NCBI GenBank assembly: GCA_021292105.1
Contig: CM037862.1
Span: forward strand, 5,316,895-5,380,894
DNA length: 64,000 nt
Direction of reading: 5' to 3'
DNA from: Anadara kagoshimensis
Taxonomy: Eukaryota > Mollusca > Bivalvia > Arcoida > Arcidae
Below the pieces are notes generated by a model. That model saw only the letters and a list, made by a program, of their open reading frames with translations. It ran no database searches and was not told the DNA's origin. Both the position numbers and the translations under genes were made by a program. Numbering within the stretch: the stretch's first letter is position 1; each line of letters opens with the position of its first letter. This document shows, piece after piece, positions 36,085 through 40,139 of the stretch.

Positions 36085-38743
36085 CCACATGTCTGAGGGA
36101 GAGAAAGAGAGAGAGAGAATTCAATCTACCTGTTTTCGGTTTTTTTGTTCAACTTATTACAAAACGCTATGGTAATTTGTTGCACAGAAAAAAGCAATCA
36201 GTTTCTGATAAAACAATTATTTTGCCCACATTTGATTTCTTGAACCATTTGAGTATAAACACTGTAACACTAATTTTTGGAATTAGATTCCTGTTTAAAT
36301 AATAACAGGTCTGGGTTTCAGAATCATTCCCTAAAGCCTGTCTCACACAGAACACAGTTGAGCACACAGGTCCAATACGGTATACTCGGTTATACACAGG
36401 TTGACTGGTACGAGTATTGAGCTCCAACTGTGCCTGGGGATGAATTTGTACGATTTAGACTCGAATGTAGCATGTACAATAATAAGTAATAATAATAAGT
36501 ATAATTACTTGAACCGTATTGGTCATATGGCGATCGTATGAAACCGTATTGGTCGCATAAAACCCTGTGTACACTCGTGTGAATCGTACAGTGATCGTGT
36601 GACATTCGAGTGGAGTGGACTTCATGTGCGGTTGTATATACGGTCTCATACGGCCTCACACGGTCTAATACGATCATACACGGACATGGAACCTGTGCCA
36701 GTTTTTTAAAAGTTTTAAAAATCATACACGGCTTTCACGGATACACTCGAATGGCCCGAGTGTAAGTCGGATAATTGCCACGGTTGGTTCGATTGTATGT
36801 AGGGTTTACACGGGTGGCCAAGCCGTGTGTTCTGTGTGAGACAGGCTTAACCAAGGTTTTCTTTAACTAAAATCTGATAGTTTAATTTTGTTAATTTAAA
36901 AAATATTCTTGAATTCAAGGTGTCATTTAGAAGATCACTTCATATTGATTTCTTAGCTCTAAAAATTGATTGCCAAATTTTGATATTTTAATTTCAGGAA
37001 AATCTTAGTAATTAAATGATTGTGAAACGTGGAGCACTTGTTAAGGACCTCTCATACTAGGGGGGGGGGGGGCAACCTACATGACTCCCAACATCCCACA
37101 CTGTTTAAATCGATATCTATGTAATGAATGCAATACTTAATTGAGTCAGAAAGGAAAATCACATTTCGTAAATTTTCATGGCCACAAAGTTGCATTCTTG
37201 ATGAATCTAAAATTGATTAAATTTGAAAGTCTTTAGGCAGAAATGCACATGCACAATGACTAATGCAATGTATATATTACATGTATTCATCTTTACCACA
37301 ATGGCAAAATCTCAAACACTCTTCAATTTAAATTCTGCCTTCTCGGGTTTTTAATTTTTCATTTCAATTTTTTTTATTTGTTAATTATGATCTGTATACA
37401 ACTAATCAGTATGTACAATCTGGTTTGTGCAGAAAATGCAATGTGATTGATCACAAAAATCACAATGTGATTGATCACAATGTGAAAATTAAGCATTTCT
37501 ATCTCACGGAGTCTAGGATACATCACGGACCCCTCAGAATTTGGATTTGTTTCATAATTGTATCAATCTAGTAATTATATACATTGTATGCAATTAATAT
37601 ACAAAAATCCGTTGATGCAGATCCTAATGCATCATGCACAATGGCCGAACGCAAACAAAAGAATAAACTGGTATAATTTAAGGGTACAAGGTTTTTTGAA
37701 AATTCGACAATTTACGGTTGAGGTTATCTACGATTTATTTTCCTTTTAAAAATGCGTGTACCAGGCGTGATATTTATATTCTAAGGCCACTTATAATCCA
37801 AAAACAACAGGTCACTAAAAGTGCAAGGACACACAATACTGTTCTATTTAAATTGAGGTGAATATTGTTTGGTTTGAACAATGCTGAACTTATAAAGCCG
37901 AATATGCATCAACAATAATCAAGTCATATATAAACTTAGCTTTTATAATCCTCCCTTGGATCGTTGGTAGCCTTAGAACACAGGGGCCAGTTTCATAATA
38001 AATTTTAAAAATACCGATAAGTATATAAAAAATACTTATCGGTATTTTTTAAATTTTATTATGAAACTGGCCCCTGTGCCTTAGAATATGAACTATCACG
38101 CCCGGTACACGCATTTTTAAAAGGAAAACAAATTATAGAAAACCTCCACCGTAAATTGTCGAGTTTTCAAAAACCTCGTATTTCTTTAACAAACTCTGTC
38201 CTCTTTGATGTTGACTATCTTAATATTTTTTCATTTTTTAAAATTAATTCGTTATACAAGATGTAAGCTTTTTCCCCAACACGTGTATTTTTCCACAATT
38301 TTCTTTAAAAAATGCAATAAATATTTATAAACTCTTAAATTCCTACTTTATTTTATTTATAAATCTTCACTCTTGTGTGTAATTTCTTATTATATCCCTC
38401 TTTCACGCATTTCAACCAAACGGGTTTCACTTAATTTTTTCTACTTACATTACCCTTAAAACTCGTCTGCAGGGTGTTGCATCTAGAAAAAACACTGCAT
38501 GATCTGCGGTAATTAAAAAAAAATTAATAATCGACTGAATTTTCTTTATATTTATGTATTTTTTCTTCTCGGGAAGAATCCCGACATACCAAGACGAAGG
38601 ACCTGTGATACTTTACTACTAAATACATGCCTGCTAAGACACATGTATATATGTATGATCGGCTATTTTAAAATATCAAAAGGAAACTTACCTGCGAATA
38701 TCAACAATGCAAGGCATGTGATAAGAAATTTCTTTAAACCCAT
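864..38743 (-). CDS. Gene for secreted, modular six-cysteine protein with GPI-type tail (spliced, incomplete model)
   Basis: Hand-built minus-strand model: exons 38743-38692, 14156-14032, 10753-10635, 7134-7017, 5788-5643, 2716-2583 and 940-864. Exon 1 is a signal peptide. The middle exons alternate between two types. Type A ends in P-x-C, as in QLQPLC and QIKPYC. Type B has the form TCL...C...C. A type A plus a type B exon make one six-cysteine module, and at least three modules are indicated. The last exon encodes a GPI-like tail. Phases agree at exons 1/2, 3/4, 4/5 and 6/7. They fail at 2/3, and a type A exon is missing before the 2716-2583 exon. The product is expected to be extracellular and membrane-tethered. 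I do not recognise the family; the cysteine layout loosely recalls invertebrate DUF19-like domains, but that is only a guess. Confidence 0.72.
896..1080 (-). CDS. Alternative last exon using the duplicated acceptor
   Basis: The tandem duplication carries a second copy of the same acceptor at 1080. Splicing there keeps frame for GATSGFQIN, then reads through the duplicated intron part (starting ICKILAVGALIGTFKKGPY) and ends in DFKLTYGFQC with a stop at 896-898. The product would lose the GPI-type tail and gain a basic, partly hydrophobic end of about 50 residues. Whether this acceptor is used is unknown. Confidence 0.4.
915..1194. repeat. Exact 140-bp tandem duplication (two copies)
   Basis: The copies are 915-1054 and 1055-1194, identical as read. 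The unit spans part of the last intron, its polypyrimidine tract and acceptor, and 26 bases of the last exon. The identity implies a recent event. Confidence 0.95.
1295..1600. repeat. Diverged direct duplication, about 200-bp spacing
   Basis: The words CAGCTAACCAGTATCTTACA (near 1299) and CAGCTAACCGTATCTTATAT (near 1502) begin two related stretches that continue through TACATC-CAAGAC and CTGCCTTGTAGT. This is an old local duplication in the last intron. Confidence 0.6.
2004..2149. repeat. Long palindrome with core TTGCACACTGAATAAT
   Basis: Arms of about 70 bases pair around a centre near 2076 (GCGCGTAGCGC). The arms include GTGTATAAAAGAAAAA and its complement, with small mismatches. The core recurs in the palindrome at 13643-13802, whose arms differ. 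Confidence 0.9.
2583..2716 (-). CDS. Exon 6: second half of a third cysteine module (type B)
   Basis: The acceptor is TTTTTATAG|CCGATTGG and the donor AAATG|GTAGG. The open frame is RLEKEKMCIKDASVKYCDEK, a Phe-rich amphipathic stretch, then NQNYKC, exiting in phase 1 into the final exon. It needs a phase-2 entry, but exon 5 exits in phase 1. A type A exon should therefore lie between 5643 and 2716, where SINE and MITE copies now sit; I could not find one. Confidence 0.72.
3488..3650 (+). repeat. SINE-like copy with tRNA-like head
   Basis: An A-box-like GAGTAGCTCAGTTTGCAGAG and a B-box-like CAGGTTCAATACC sit at tRNA spacing. The body, CTGACTTACCTACACATCTC onward, differs from the main SINE family here. 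Confidence 0.6.
3758..4065 (+). repeat. tRNA-derived SINE, family A
   Basis: The head reads GTAGCTTAGTTGGTAGAGTG, followed by the family A body (CTTGAAAGTGGGTAGTGACT, GAAATGAAAGTCACAG, AAAGAACATTGCTGTGTAAT). It is diverged, and its 3' end runs into an inverted copy. Confidence 0.75.
4010..4235 (-). repeat. SINE family A, inverted partial copy
   Basis: The family words appear reversed: TTCTTTAGCATGCCATG, the C-A-G-T-C-A-C-T word and a reversed head remnant. It lies tail-to-tail with the plus-strand copy. Confidence 0.5.
4317..4635. mobile_element. MITE with about 48-bp terminal inverted repeats
   Basis: Termini GATATTTTTTACTTACTTGT and its near-complement at 4616-4635 extend inward through ACCTAGTCGTAATAGGAAAT with few mismatches. 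The element is about 319 bp. It shows no transposase, and its superfamily is not assigned. Confidence 0.75.
5643..5788 (-). CDS. Exon 5: second half of cysteine module 2 (type B)
   Basis: The acceptor is TTTCTTTCAG|TAATGCC and the donor TATCCAG|GTAAGG. The frame reads NAKPVMTCLTNFFKNSKC, an acidic and lysine-rich linker, then MLTLLCQDVYP, exiting in phase 1. It has three cysteines, as in exon 3. It joins exon 4 in phase 2 (AG+T = S). The intron separating it from exon 4 is 1,228 bp and mostly minisatellite. Confidence 0.8.
5886..6995. repeat. 35-bp minisatellite, about 32 copies
   Basis: The unit is approximately AAATAAACATCAAACACAGG followed by TTATTGTCTCTGGGG. Left copies mostly carry AACATCAAAC; right copies carry AACAGCAAAC. 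It fills the intron between exons 4 and 5. The overlapping minus-strand ORFs rich in CCLFPQRQ are repeat artefacts. Confidence 0.95.
7017..7134 (-). CDS. Exon 4: first half of cysteine module 2 (type A)
   Basis: The acceptor is a T-tract plus TAG|AATGCTC and the donor TATGCAG|GTAAAG. The frame reads ECSLYKLFQCMKNVNKT, then a Gly/Thr-rich stretch, then PTKEQLQPLC plus two bases. There are three cysteines, and NKT is a possible N-glycosylation site. It parallels exon 2. The donor lies only 21 bases from the edge of the 35-bp minisatellite that fills the next intron. Confidence 0.8.
7222..7300 (+). repeat. tRNA-like SINE head
   Basis: GGAAGCTCAGTTGGTTCTTGC and CATGGGTTTGAACCCTGGC resemble A and B boxes. 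The body is short and not family A. It is unlikely to be a functional tRNA, because no matching acceptor stem is evident. Confidence 0.5.
7832..9438 (+). repeat. Interspersed element with 144-bp internal tandem repeats (TGACCTTGACCTTTGAACC)
   Basis: It opens AGAGGCCCAATAGGGCC...AACTCACTTG and closes CAGGTGAGTT, giving short inverted ends. Seven internal units are spaced 143-145 bp apart (the word at 7967, 8111, about 8256, 8401, 8546, 8690 and 8833). A tail rich in ACACACATGCATGCACGC precedes the end. No coding capacity is seen. Confidence 0.85.
9264..9278. promoter_or_regulatory. Perfect AGGTCAnnnTGACCT inverted repeat (ERE-type)
   Basis: AGGTCACTGTGACCT matches the textbook oestrogen-response-element palindrome exactly. 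It lies in the unique tail of the 7832-9438 element. Function is inferred only from the motif. Confidence 0.5.
9590..10420 (+). repeat. AGGTCA-rich degenerate tandem repeat
   Basis: Five or six diverged units carry 'AAGGTCACTGTGACCTTGAA', 'AGGTCAAGGTCAA.CAGCTTC', 'AACTTGGTAGA' and 'TTTGGTTCATGACAAGAAGA'. Spacing is irregular, about 145-230 bp. A relative fragment lies at 13130-13195. Confidence 0.75.
9616..9630. promoter_or_regulatory. Perfect AGGTCAnnnTGACCT inverted repeat (ERE-type)
   Basis: AGGTCACTGTGACCT in the first unit of the 9590-10420 repeat. A one-mismatch copy follows at 10137-10151. Confidence 0.5.
10635..10753 (-). CDS. Exon 3: second half of cysteine module 1 (type B)
   Basis: The acceptor is TTTTGCAG|TGATATAG and the donor GGATCAG|GTATGG. 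Only the phase-2 entry frame is open: DIATFQTCLNNVPDNCKN, then a middle stretch, then FSTHCSGS, exiting in phase 1. The pattern TC-L-x6-C followed by a third cysteine matches the exons at 5788 and 2716. Its phase-1 exit joins cleanly to the next exon, giving the codon GAA (E) before CSLYKLFQC. Confidence 0.75.
10760..11880. other. Intronic AT-rich DNA, no feature recognised
   Basis: No clear repeats or convincing exon. Isolated donor-like sites exist, for example near 11214, but no cysteine-rich frame matching the gene was seen. Confidence 0.4.
12454..12593. repeat. Perfect palindrome, 58-bp arms, GC-rich loop
   Basis: The left arm starts GTTACACAGTCTGTTGGTGA and is exactly complemented by the right arm ending at 12593. 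The 24-base loop (GGGCTCGGGCTTCGCCCTCG within it) can itself fold. Diverged copies of the arm sequence occur near 11893-11935 and 12267-12300. Confidence 0.95.
13135..13149. promoter_or_regulatory. Perfect AGGTCAnnnTGACCT inverted repeat (ERE-type)
   Basis: AGGTCACTGTGACCT in an isolated fragment related to the 9590-10420 repeat. Confidence 0.5.
13643..13802. repeat. Long palindrome with core TTGCACACTGAATAAT
   Basis: Arms of about 75 bp (TTTTCTTTTTGTTATGGAAG and complement) flank the core TTGCACACTGAATAAT-TCGTGTAGC. One 8-base insertion (CCATAACC-type duplication) distinguishes the arms. The core matches that of 2004-2149. Confidence 0.9.
14032..14156 (-). CDS. Exon 2: first half of cysteine module 1 (type A)
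   Basis: The acceptor is TTTTTCAG|TAATGAGG and the donor CCT|GTGAGT. It encodes VMRSEADCSSDISQCD, a middle stretch, then DQIKPYCP, with three cysteines (C-x6-C, then P-Y-C near the end). It aligns with the 7134-7017 exon, which has C-x7-C and then QLQPLC. The entry phase fits exon 1. The exit is phase 0 as assembled, whereas the type B exon that should follow needs phase 2. A one-base sequence error, a real frameshift allele or an unseen exon could explain this. Confidence 0.75.
14581..14746. repeat. Long palindrome, about 70-bp arms
   Basis: Left arm ATTATATACACAGTGTGTAG through to TATCACTA is complemented on the right by TAGTGATA through to CACTGTGTATATAAT with a few mismatches. The loop is near 14651-14672 (GAGTCACGCTTGTGCGACGA). 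Confidence 0.9.
14780..15914 (+). repeat. Interspersed element with 145-bp internal repeats, second copy
   Basis: It opens AAGAGGCCCATGGGCC...GCTCACCTG and ends GGCTCAGGTGAGCT, so its ends are short inverted repeats. Internal TGACCTTGACCTTTGAAC words lie at 14943, 15088 and 15233. An ACGACG-rich tract precedes the end. It is the same family as 7832-9438, with fewer units. Confidence 0.85.
16126..16947. mobile_element. TA-flanked MITE (TTCGAGATAACGAG termini)
   Basis: Terminal inverted repeats CAGTTGACTCTCGTTATCTC and complement, flanked by TA on both sides, suggest a Tc1/mariner-type target. The termini are followed by more copies of GTTCGAGATA inside. About 822 bp, no transposase frame. Confidence 0.85.
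17438..17747. mobile_element. hAT-type MITE
   Basis: The ends are CAGGGATTTATCA and TGATCAATCCCTG. Flanks CATCATAA and CATAATCA are near-matching 8-mers, as expected for a hAT duplication. Interior words TTGGGAAAAA and CATTGGGAATGGG recur near 5357-5410. Confidence 0.7.
17760..18112 (+). repeat. tRNA-derived SINE, family A, near full length
   Basis: This is the clearest copy. The A box is TAGCTCAGTTGATAGAGTGC and the B box GGTTCGATCCC. The body has CTTGAAAGTGGGCAGTGACT, GTCCCATGTCACGTGGGC and AAAGAACCCTGCTGTATAAT. The 3' part reads ATATAAGTGAAATATTCTTA and ends in a CTCAA repeat tail. Confidence 0.9.
18410..18615 (+). repeat. Interspersed repeat fragment (CATACAAAATTTCAAGTGGC)
   Basis: It shares 'AAATTTCAAGTGGC..TGTTTAGTAGTTGC' and 'CAGAGGTAAACCA' with the interior of 21846-22078. 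It ends in a CCCCTACTTTGAAGTATAAT-like end. Dispersed family, no coding. Confidence 0.6.
19115..19393 (-). repeat. tRNA-derived SINE, family A
   Basis: Reverse copy: starts with the 3' end (AATGGTGTTTAAGATCCC, AAGAATATTTCACTTATA) and finishes at the tRNA head (GGGCTACTGCAGTGG). Confidence 0.85.
19593..19660 (+). repeat. tRNA-like SINE head
   Basis: GGTAGCTCAGTTGGTAGAGT gives a good A box; the B-box region (AAAATCCCTGGTTAAAGG) is degraded. Confidence 0.5.
19849..20016. mobile_element. MITE, ACAGTCnAACCTG family
   Basis: The ends TCTAACCTGCCTTAAAGG and AGACAGGTTTGACTGTA match the family at 41265-41443, with interior AAAGGCCACCTGCC words. The left terminus is decayed. Confidence 0.75.
20361..20546. 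mobile_element. TA-flanked MITE (CAGTAAAACCT ends)
   Basis: CAGTAAAACCT and AGGTTTTACTG, with TA on both sides; 186 bp. A related element is at 21846-22078. Confidence 0.75.
20658..21076. mobile_element. hAT-type MITE (CAGGGTTCGTACAG ends)
   Basis: The ends CAGGGTTCGTACAG and CTGTGGAACCCTG are typical hAT inverted termini. The interior repeats TTTAAGGACTTTTTAGGGCC words in both halves. Confidence 0.8.
21449..21577. mobile_element. MITE, ACAGTCnAACCTG family, short copy
   Basis: TACTGTATCCAACCTGCCC on the left and GGCAGGTTAGACTGTA on the right. The interior differs from the other copies. Confidence 0.65.
21846..22078. mobile_element. MITE (CAGTAAAACCT ends) carrying another repeat
   Basis: CAGTAAAACCTT and ACGAGGTTTTACAG flank an interior that shares AAATTTCAAGTGGC and CAGAGGTAAACCA with 18410-18615. 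This suggests one repeat inserted in, or was captured by, another. Confidence 0.6.
22098..22420. repeat. Tandem repeat, about 145-bp period, 2+ copies
   Basis: TTTCACTGTAGACT recurs near 22099, 22239 and 22386, with AAATGTGAAAATATAAAACC between. The ORF at 22127-22309 is within it and is not considered a gene. Confidence 0.8.
22625..22910 (+). repeat. SINE family B copy (diverged)
   Basis: It shares with 30540-30745 and 40140-40375 the order: B-box-like TTCAAATCC, a GTGTGAGAAAGTTC word, GGTTTTCC..GGTAACTCC and ACC-TTCATATGAGTGAAATA. Confidence 0.55.
23140..23290 (-). repeat. SINE family B fragment, inverted
   Basis: GGATAGTGGAGGAAACCAAAGTATAC is the reverse of the CTCCACCATTCC region of family B, followed by CACAATCAAACTGAC and CACACAAAGATC. 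Confidence 0.5.
23791..24101. repeat. Inverted-repeat element, about 310 bp
   Basis: Left AAACCCTGTTTTTCAGAGAT-TGTGGCCAC is complemented by GTGGCTACAATCCCTGAAAA-ACGAGGTTT on the right, with ATTACT/AGTAAT just outside. Probably a MITE. Confidence 0.65.
24280..24655 (+). repeat. tRNA-derived SINE, family A, diverged, with CCAACC tail
   Basis: Head CAGTTGGTAGAGTGCTTGCT; body CTTGAAAATAGGTAGTGACA and AACTGGTGACATC; 3' region AGTGAAATATTTTTGACTGA. It ends in a CCCAACCAACCCACC-type tail. Confidence 0.8.
24783..24824. repeat. (TG)n microsatellite
   Basis: About 21 uninterrupted TG units. Confidence 0.95.
25020..26050. other. No gene; two related AT-rich blocks
   Basis: AACAGTATTTTTATATTTTT with TCTAT occurs near 25219 and 25437, each followed by similar text (ACAAAATCCACAATAAGTGT versus ACAAAATTTATAGTAAATGT). 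This indicates an old duplication. Short ORFs to 26050 have no recognisable domain. Confidence 0.45.
26065..27068 (+). repeat. Element with five 170-bp internal tandem repeats and GGCGTATAA-type inverted ends
   Basis: It opens AAGAGCACCGCCAAGCGGAG-CATTATACGCC and closes CCGTCATAACGGGCGTATAA, so CATTATACGCC pairs with GGGCGTATAA. The internal word GTTGTAATT lies at 26219, 26395, 26564, 26733 and 26903 (spacing 169-176). Minus-strand ORFs there are repeat artefacts. Confidence 0.85.
27070..27955. other. No feature recognised
   Basis: Intronic DNA relative to the main gene. One plus-strand ORF (27451-27708) has no recognisable motif and is probably incidental. Confidence 0.4.
27958..28270 (+). 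repeat. tRNA-derived SINE, family A, diverged
   Basis: Head CCACTGCAGTAGCTCAATCA and B-box-like GTGGGTTTCAATCCCAGCC. The body has GTCCCGTGCCACGGCAGG, and the end is ATCACTCAATTGATCCACTC. Confidence 0.8.
28840..28985 (-). repeat. SINE family B fragment, inverted
   Basis: 'AAATGGTGGAGGAAACTGGA' and 'TTTCTCACACTAAGATC' are family B words in reverse. Confidence 0.5.
29225..29785 (-). repeat. TGACCTTGACCTTTGAACC element, inverted copy with three units
   Basis: AAAGGTCAAGGTCA-type words occur near 29338, 29504 and 29643, with GTAAATGAAGGTCATGAGTTC and GGCATGT.TATTGGA.TATTGTAGG between. It ends near AACCCCTTAAGGGGTCGCC. Confidence 0.75.
30183..30487 (-). repeat. tRNA-derived SINE, family A, near full length
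   Basis: It begins with a TAG repeat tail, then AATGGTGTTTAACATTCCAG and the body, and ends at the tRNA head (CCAACTGAGCTACCGCAGTGG). Confidence 0.9.
30530..30745 (+). repeat. SINE family B copy
   Basis: 'GCCTAGGTCCAAATCCCACTC' (B-box region), 'TTTTCTCCACCATTCCAGAG', 'AAGTGAAAGAAACTTGATTG'. It is the same layout as 40140-40375. Confidence 0.65.
30958..31255 (-). repeat. SINE family A copy with ATTG tail
   Basis: GATTGATTGATTGATTG tail, then AAGAATATTTCACTCATATT. The head is degraded (CAGCTGAATAGCTGAATTGG). Confidence 0.8.
31256..32030. other. No gene supported
   Basis: A 129-residue minus-strand ORF (31784-31395) has no recognisable domain, a lysine-rich homopolymer end and strongly AT-driven composition; I treat it as incidental. 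A G-run lies near 31825-31834. Confidence 0.4.
32030..32440 (+). repeat. Interspersed repeat with GACA tract
   Basis: 'GTGAAGTTTCATAAAGATATG', 'TTCAAGGTCATGACACACC', then AGACAGACAGACAGAC and GGGGGAAGTATAA. This looks like a common bivalve dispersed repeat. Confidence 0.6.
32918..33024. repeat. Short minisatellite, about 26-bp unit, 4 copies
   Basis: CTTTTACACACAGCCAGACTC recurs with small changes immediately downstream of the candidate donor of the 33478 gene. Confidence 0.75.
33050..33478 (-). CDS. First exon of a Crypton-like tyrosine-recombinase-family protein with an SH3-like N-terminus
   Basis: The start MAAFDVGDTVKVDGEGIGIV is chosen over an ATG 21 codons upstream because its context (AAAATGG) is good. 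Residues 1-55 alternate V/G-rich strands (GDTVKV, GIGIV, FYDVMI, FVVEL) like a small barrel domain. After a polar linker, residues from about 85 read IQPFIESLANKNTLSKT, then LKLLYKFLE, EIPLLDLALL and FFIS. This is the layout I know from the N-terminal helical region of Crypton-derived tyrosine recombinases (KIAA1958/QRICH1-like). A GTAAAA donor follows FFIS in phase 0, just where that family continues as V-R/K. No catalytic-domain exon was found downstream, so this may be one exon of a longer gene or a truncated copy. Confidence 0.6.
33537..33600 (-). promoter_or_regulatory. Promoter-like region of the 33478 gene (CCAAT, CRE-like)
   Basis: CCAATCAG at 33550-33557 sits inside a 9-bp inverted repeat (CTCACGCTT/AAGCGTGAG, 33537-33566). 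A CRE-like TTACGTCA lies at 33573-33580. Both are 60-110 bp upstream of the chosen ATG. Confidence 0.45.
33722..34075 (+). repeat. tRNA-derived SINE, family A, near full length
   Basis: GTGGTAGCTCAGTTGGTAGA and GGGTTCAAACCCAG, then CTTGAAAGTGGATAGTGACT, AAAGAACCCTGCTGTATAAG and a CTCACTCACTCTC tail. Confidence 0.9.
34076..34318 (-). repeat. SINE family A, inverted partial copy
   Basis: GTGCCAGAAATTTTGG, TCTCTTCTGAAGGGCCCC, CAGTCACTACCTATTTCAAG and the head remnant AGCACTCGACTACCGG. It is tail-to-tail with the preceding copy, the same arrangement as at 3758-4235. Confidence 0.75.
34735..34975 (+). repeat. tRNA-Arg-like SINE (different family)
   Basis: GTGGCCTAATGGATAAGACG is a tRNA-Arg-type A-box region and GAGTTTGAGTCCCGCTCGGG the B box. 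The body is unlike families A and B, and it ends CAACCAACCAACCAACC. Confidence 0.75.
34980..36330. other. No gene; microsatellites only
   Basis: (TG)n at 35385-35422 and (GT)n at 36051-36080, followed by a GA-rich tract. The short ORFs overlapping them are artefacts. A C-run occurs near 35142-35151. Confidence 0.6.
36335..36847. mobile_element. PIF/Harbinger-type MITE with TAA target duplication
   Basis: AGCCTGTCTCACACAGAACA on the left is exactly complemented at the right end, and both ends are flanked by TAA (36332-36334 and 36848-36850). 513 bp. The interior is rich in CGTATNNNNCGTAT-like words and has no transposase. Confidence 0.85.
36850..37680. other. No feature recognised
   Basis: AT-rich intronic DNA with a G-run near 37061-37072 and the doubled phrase ATGTGATTGATCACAA (near 37440 and 37464). 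Confidence 0.4.
37685..38185. repeat. Large imperfect inverted repeat (about 100-bp arms)
   Basis: The left arm (37685-37788) contains TCGACAATTTACGG, TTTTCCTTTTAAAAATGCGT and TTCTAAGGC. The right arm (about 38079-38185) carries the complements in reverse order at roughly 85% identity. About 190 bp of unrelated spacer plus a nested MITE lies between. Confidence 0.9.
37979..38078. mobile_element. 100-bp palindromic hAT-type MITE, CCTTAGAA target duplication
   Basis: CACAGGGGCCAGTTTCATAA begins one arm and its complement ends the other, with nearly the whole element self-complementary. CCTTAGAA directly precedes and follows it: an exact 8-bp duplication, consistent with hAT. Confidence 0.85.
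38692..38743 (-). CDS. Exon 1: signal peptide
   Basis: The exon reads MGLKKFLITCLALLIFA plus one base, followed by a strong donor (CGCAG|GTAAGT). It has a short basic start, then a hydrophobic core of about 11 residues ending in A, a textbook signal peptide. The ATG has A at -3 and G at +4. The exon ends in phase 1, matching the phase-1 start of the 14156 exon (joined codon V, then MRSEADC). A TATA-like box lies about 125 bp upstream of the ATG. The downstream intron would be about 24.5 kb; further exons inside it may have been missed. Confidence 0.8.
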
Positions 38744-38864
38744 ATTGAACACTAAATTAATAATCCCTTTAAATTAAATCTTTTCTCTACTGTTGAAGAT
38801 GCCGGTTCCTGCGTCTGCCAAAGTTGCCCGCCAAGTGCGTTTTTTCCTTCAATTCACGATTAGT

Positions 38865-38873
38865 CTATAAATA
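38865..38873 (-). promoter_or_regulatory. TATA-like box of the cysteine-module gene
   Basis: The minus strand reads TTATTTATAG. A start about 30 bp downstream (near 38838) would give a 5' leader of about 95 bases before the signal-peptide ATG. Confidence 0.45.
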
Positions 38874-39118
38874 AGCAACCGAGTTATGCGTGAATGATTT
38901 CACGGGTTGTTCATGAGTACGAAGTTGATGATATGAATAGCTATATGAGGCGTTGTCATTCGAGCCATAACTTCTCAAGGCGCAGGGTTTTTTTATTTTA
39001 AAAATAATAATAATTTTATTTTATGTTTTTGTAGATTAATGAAGAGAATGAACAGGATGGCATCATCGCGTGTGAATGAATATTTTCTGTTATATATTTT
39101 ATTTATATTATATAAAGC

Positions 39119-39192
39119 TGTAGCACGGTTGCGCTGTTTAGTTAGTGGCACCACCCCGATACGGTTGCGCTGTTTAGTTAGTGGCACCACCC
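39119..39192. repeat. 37-bp tandem duplication (two copies)
   Basis: CGGTTGCGCTGTTTAGTTAG-TGGCACCACCC occurs twice in a row. Confidence 0.9.
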
Positions 39193-39261
39193 ATAATGAA
39201 TGTTGTTGTTTATTTTATAAATGTTTATGTTCGTTTAAGTGAAACGAATTAGAACATAAGT

Positions 39262-39375
39262 ATAAGAACTTTGGATCTGACAAGTTACATGTAGGTAAGA
39301 CACGTAAACTTCCACCAGGGAAGTGAGGTCCGGTGCTCCGAAAGAGTAAGCACCCCCTGTTTAGCAAGCTACAGC
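39262..39375 (+). repeat. Dispersed repeat (ACTTTGGATCTGACAAGTTA)
   Basis: Related copies lie at about 40838-40942 (ACTTTGGAACCGACAAGCTA, GACACGTGAACTTCAACCAG, GGAAGTGAGGCC) and 57840-57900 (ACTTTGGAACTGACAAGTTA). Confidence 0.6.
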
Positions 39376-39449
39376 CGCCACATGTAAACAAAATTATGTG
39401 AAAGGAACATGGAACTATGGGAGGTCAAATATATATCCAGGACAATCCT

Positions 39450-39796
39450 GGACACAGAGACATCAAACTTACCAACAATACTGTGATGACGGCCATACAA
39501 CTATGAGCATATATATATCAACATCTCGGAATATGTTTGTTGGGTCCTTCGGAAGAGATCTAGATCTTAACAACCTAATGTCAGGCGTTGCACATTAAAT
39601 TATCCTTCTTGCACCTTGCACCTTGCACCAACGCACTACAAAGGTCAACATTTCTGAAACTTCACATGTACCTGGTGACGTCCCGATATAAGTGAAATAT
39701 TCTTGACTGGATCGTAAAACTCCATTCAATCAATCAATCATTTTCAAATACGGCCGTCATCACAGTATTGTTGATAAGTGTTATGTCTCTGTGTCC
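39450..39796. repeat. Inverted repeat (about 45-bp arms) around a SINE 3' fragment
   Basis: GGACACAGAGACATCAAACT...GATGACGGCC (39450-39494) is matched in reverse by GGCCGTCATC...TCTCTGTGTCC (39752-39796). The interior (39620-39745) holds a family A 3' end: GTGACGTCCCGATATAAGTG and a CAATCAATCAAT tail. Confidence 0.8.
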
Positions 39797-40139
39797 TTTT
39801 ATTTACTATATTTACTTTTCGTGTTTTCAACAAAAACAAAATCACAAAATATTTAATACAAGTATAATGCAAAAAACAAATTTTGACTAATCAAGCTTTG
39901 AACAACTGGGTCACGGTATAATGTCATAGTGTACGATTGAAAAAAACCCTCTTTTTTTGCAATCATCTTACAACTTTCATTTTTAATCTAACAAAAGCAA
40001 CATAACACAGTTAATTATATAACGTTGTAAATACTCGGATTAGTTAAATTAATTACTTATCTAGTGTTCTGATGTATTTCGGTCGTACTGTTGCGTCGTG
40101 ATTTTGGTTCACTTTGGCTATTGCAAAACAGTTAAATCA

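Noticed and set aside
36051-36302. Plus-strand ORF in the GT repeat
   Set aside because: The start lies in a microsatellite and the rest is AT-rich without motif support.
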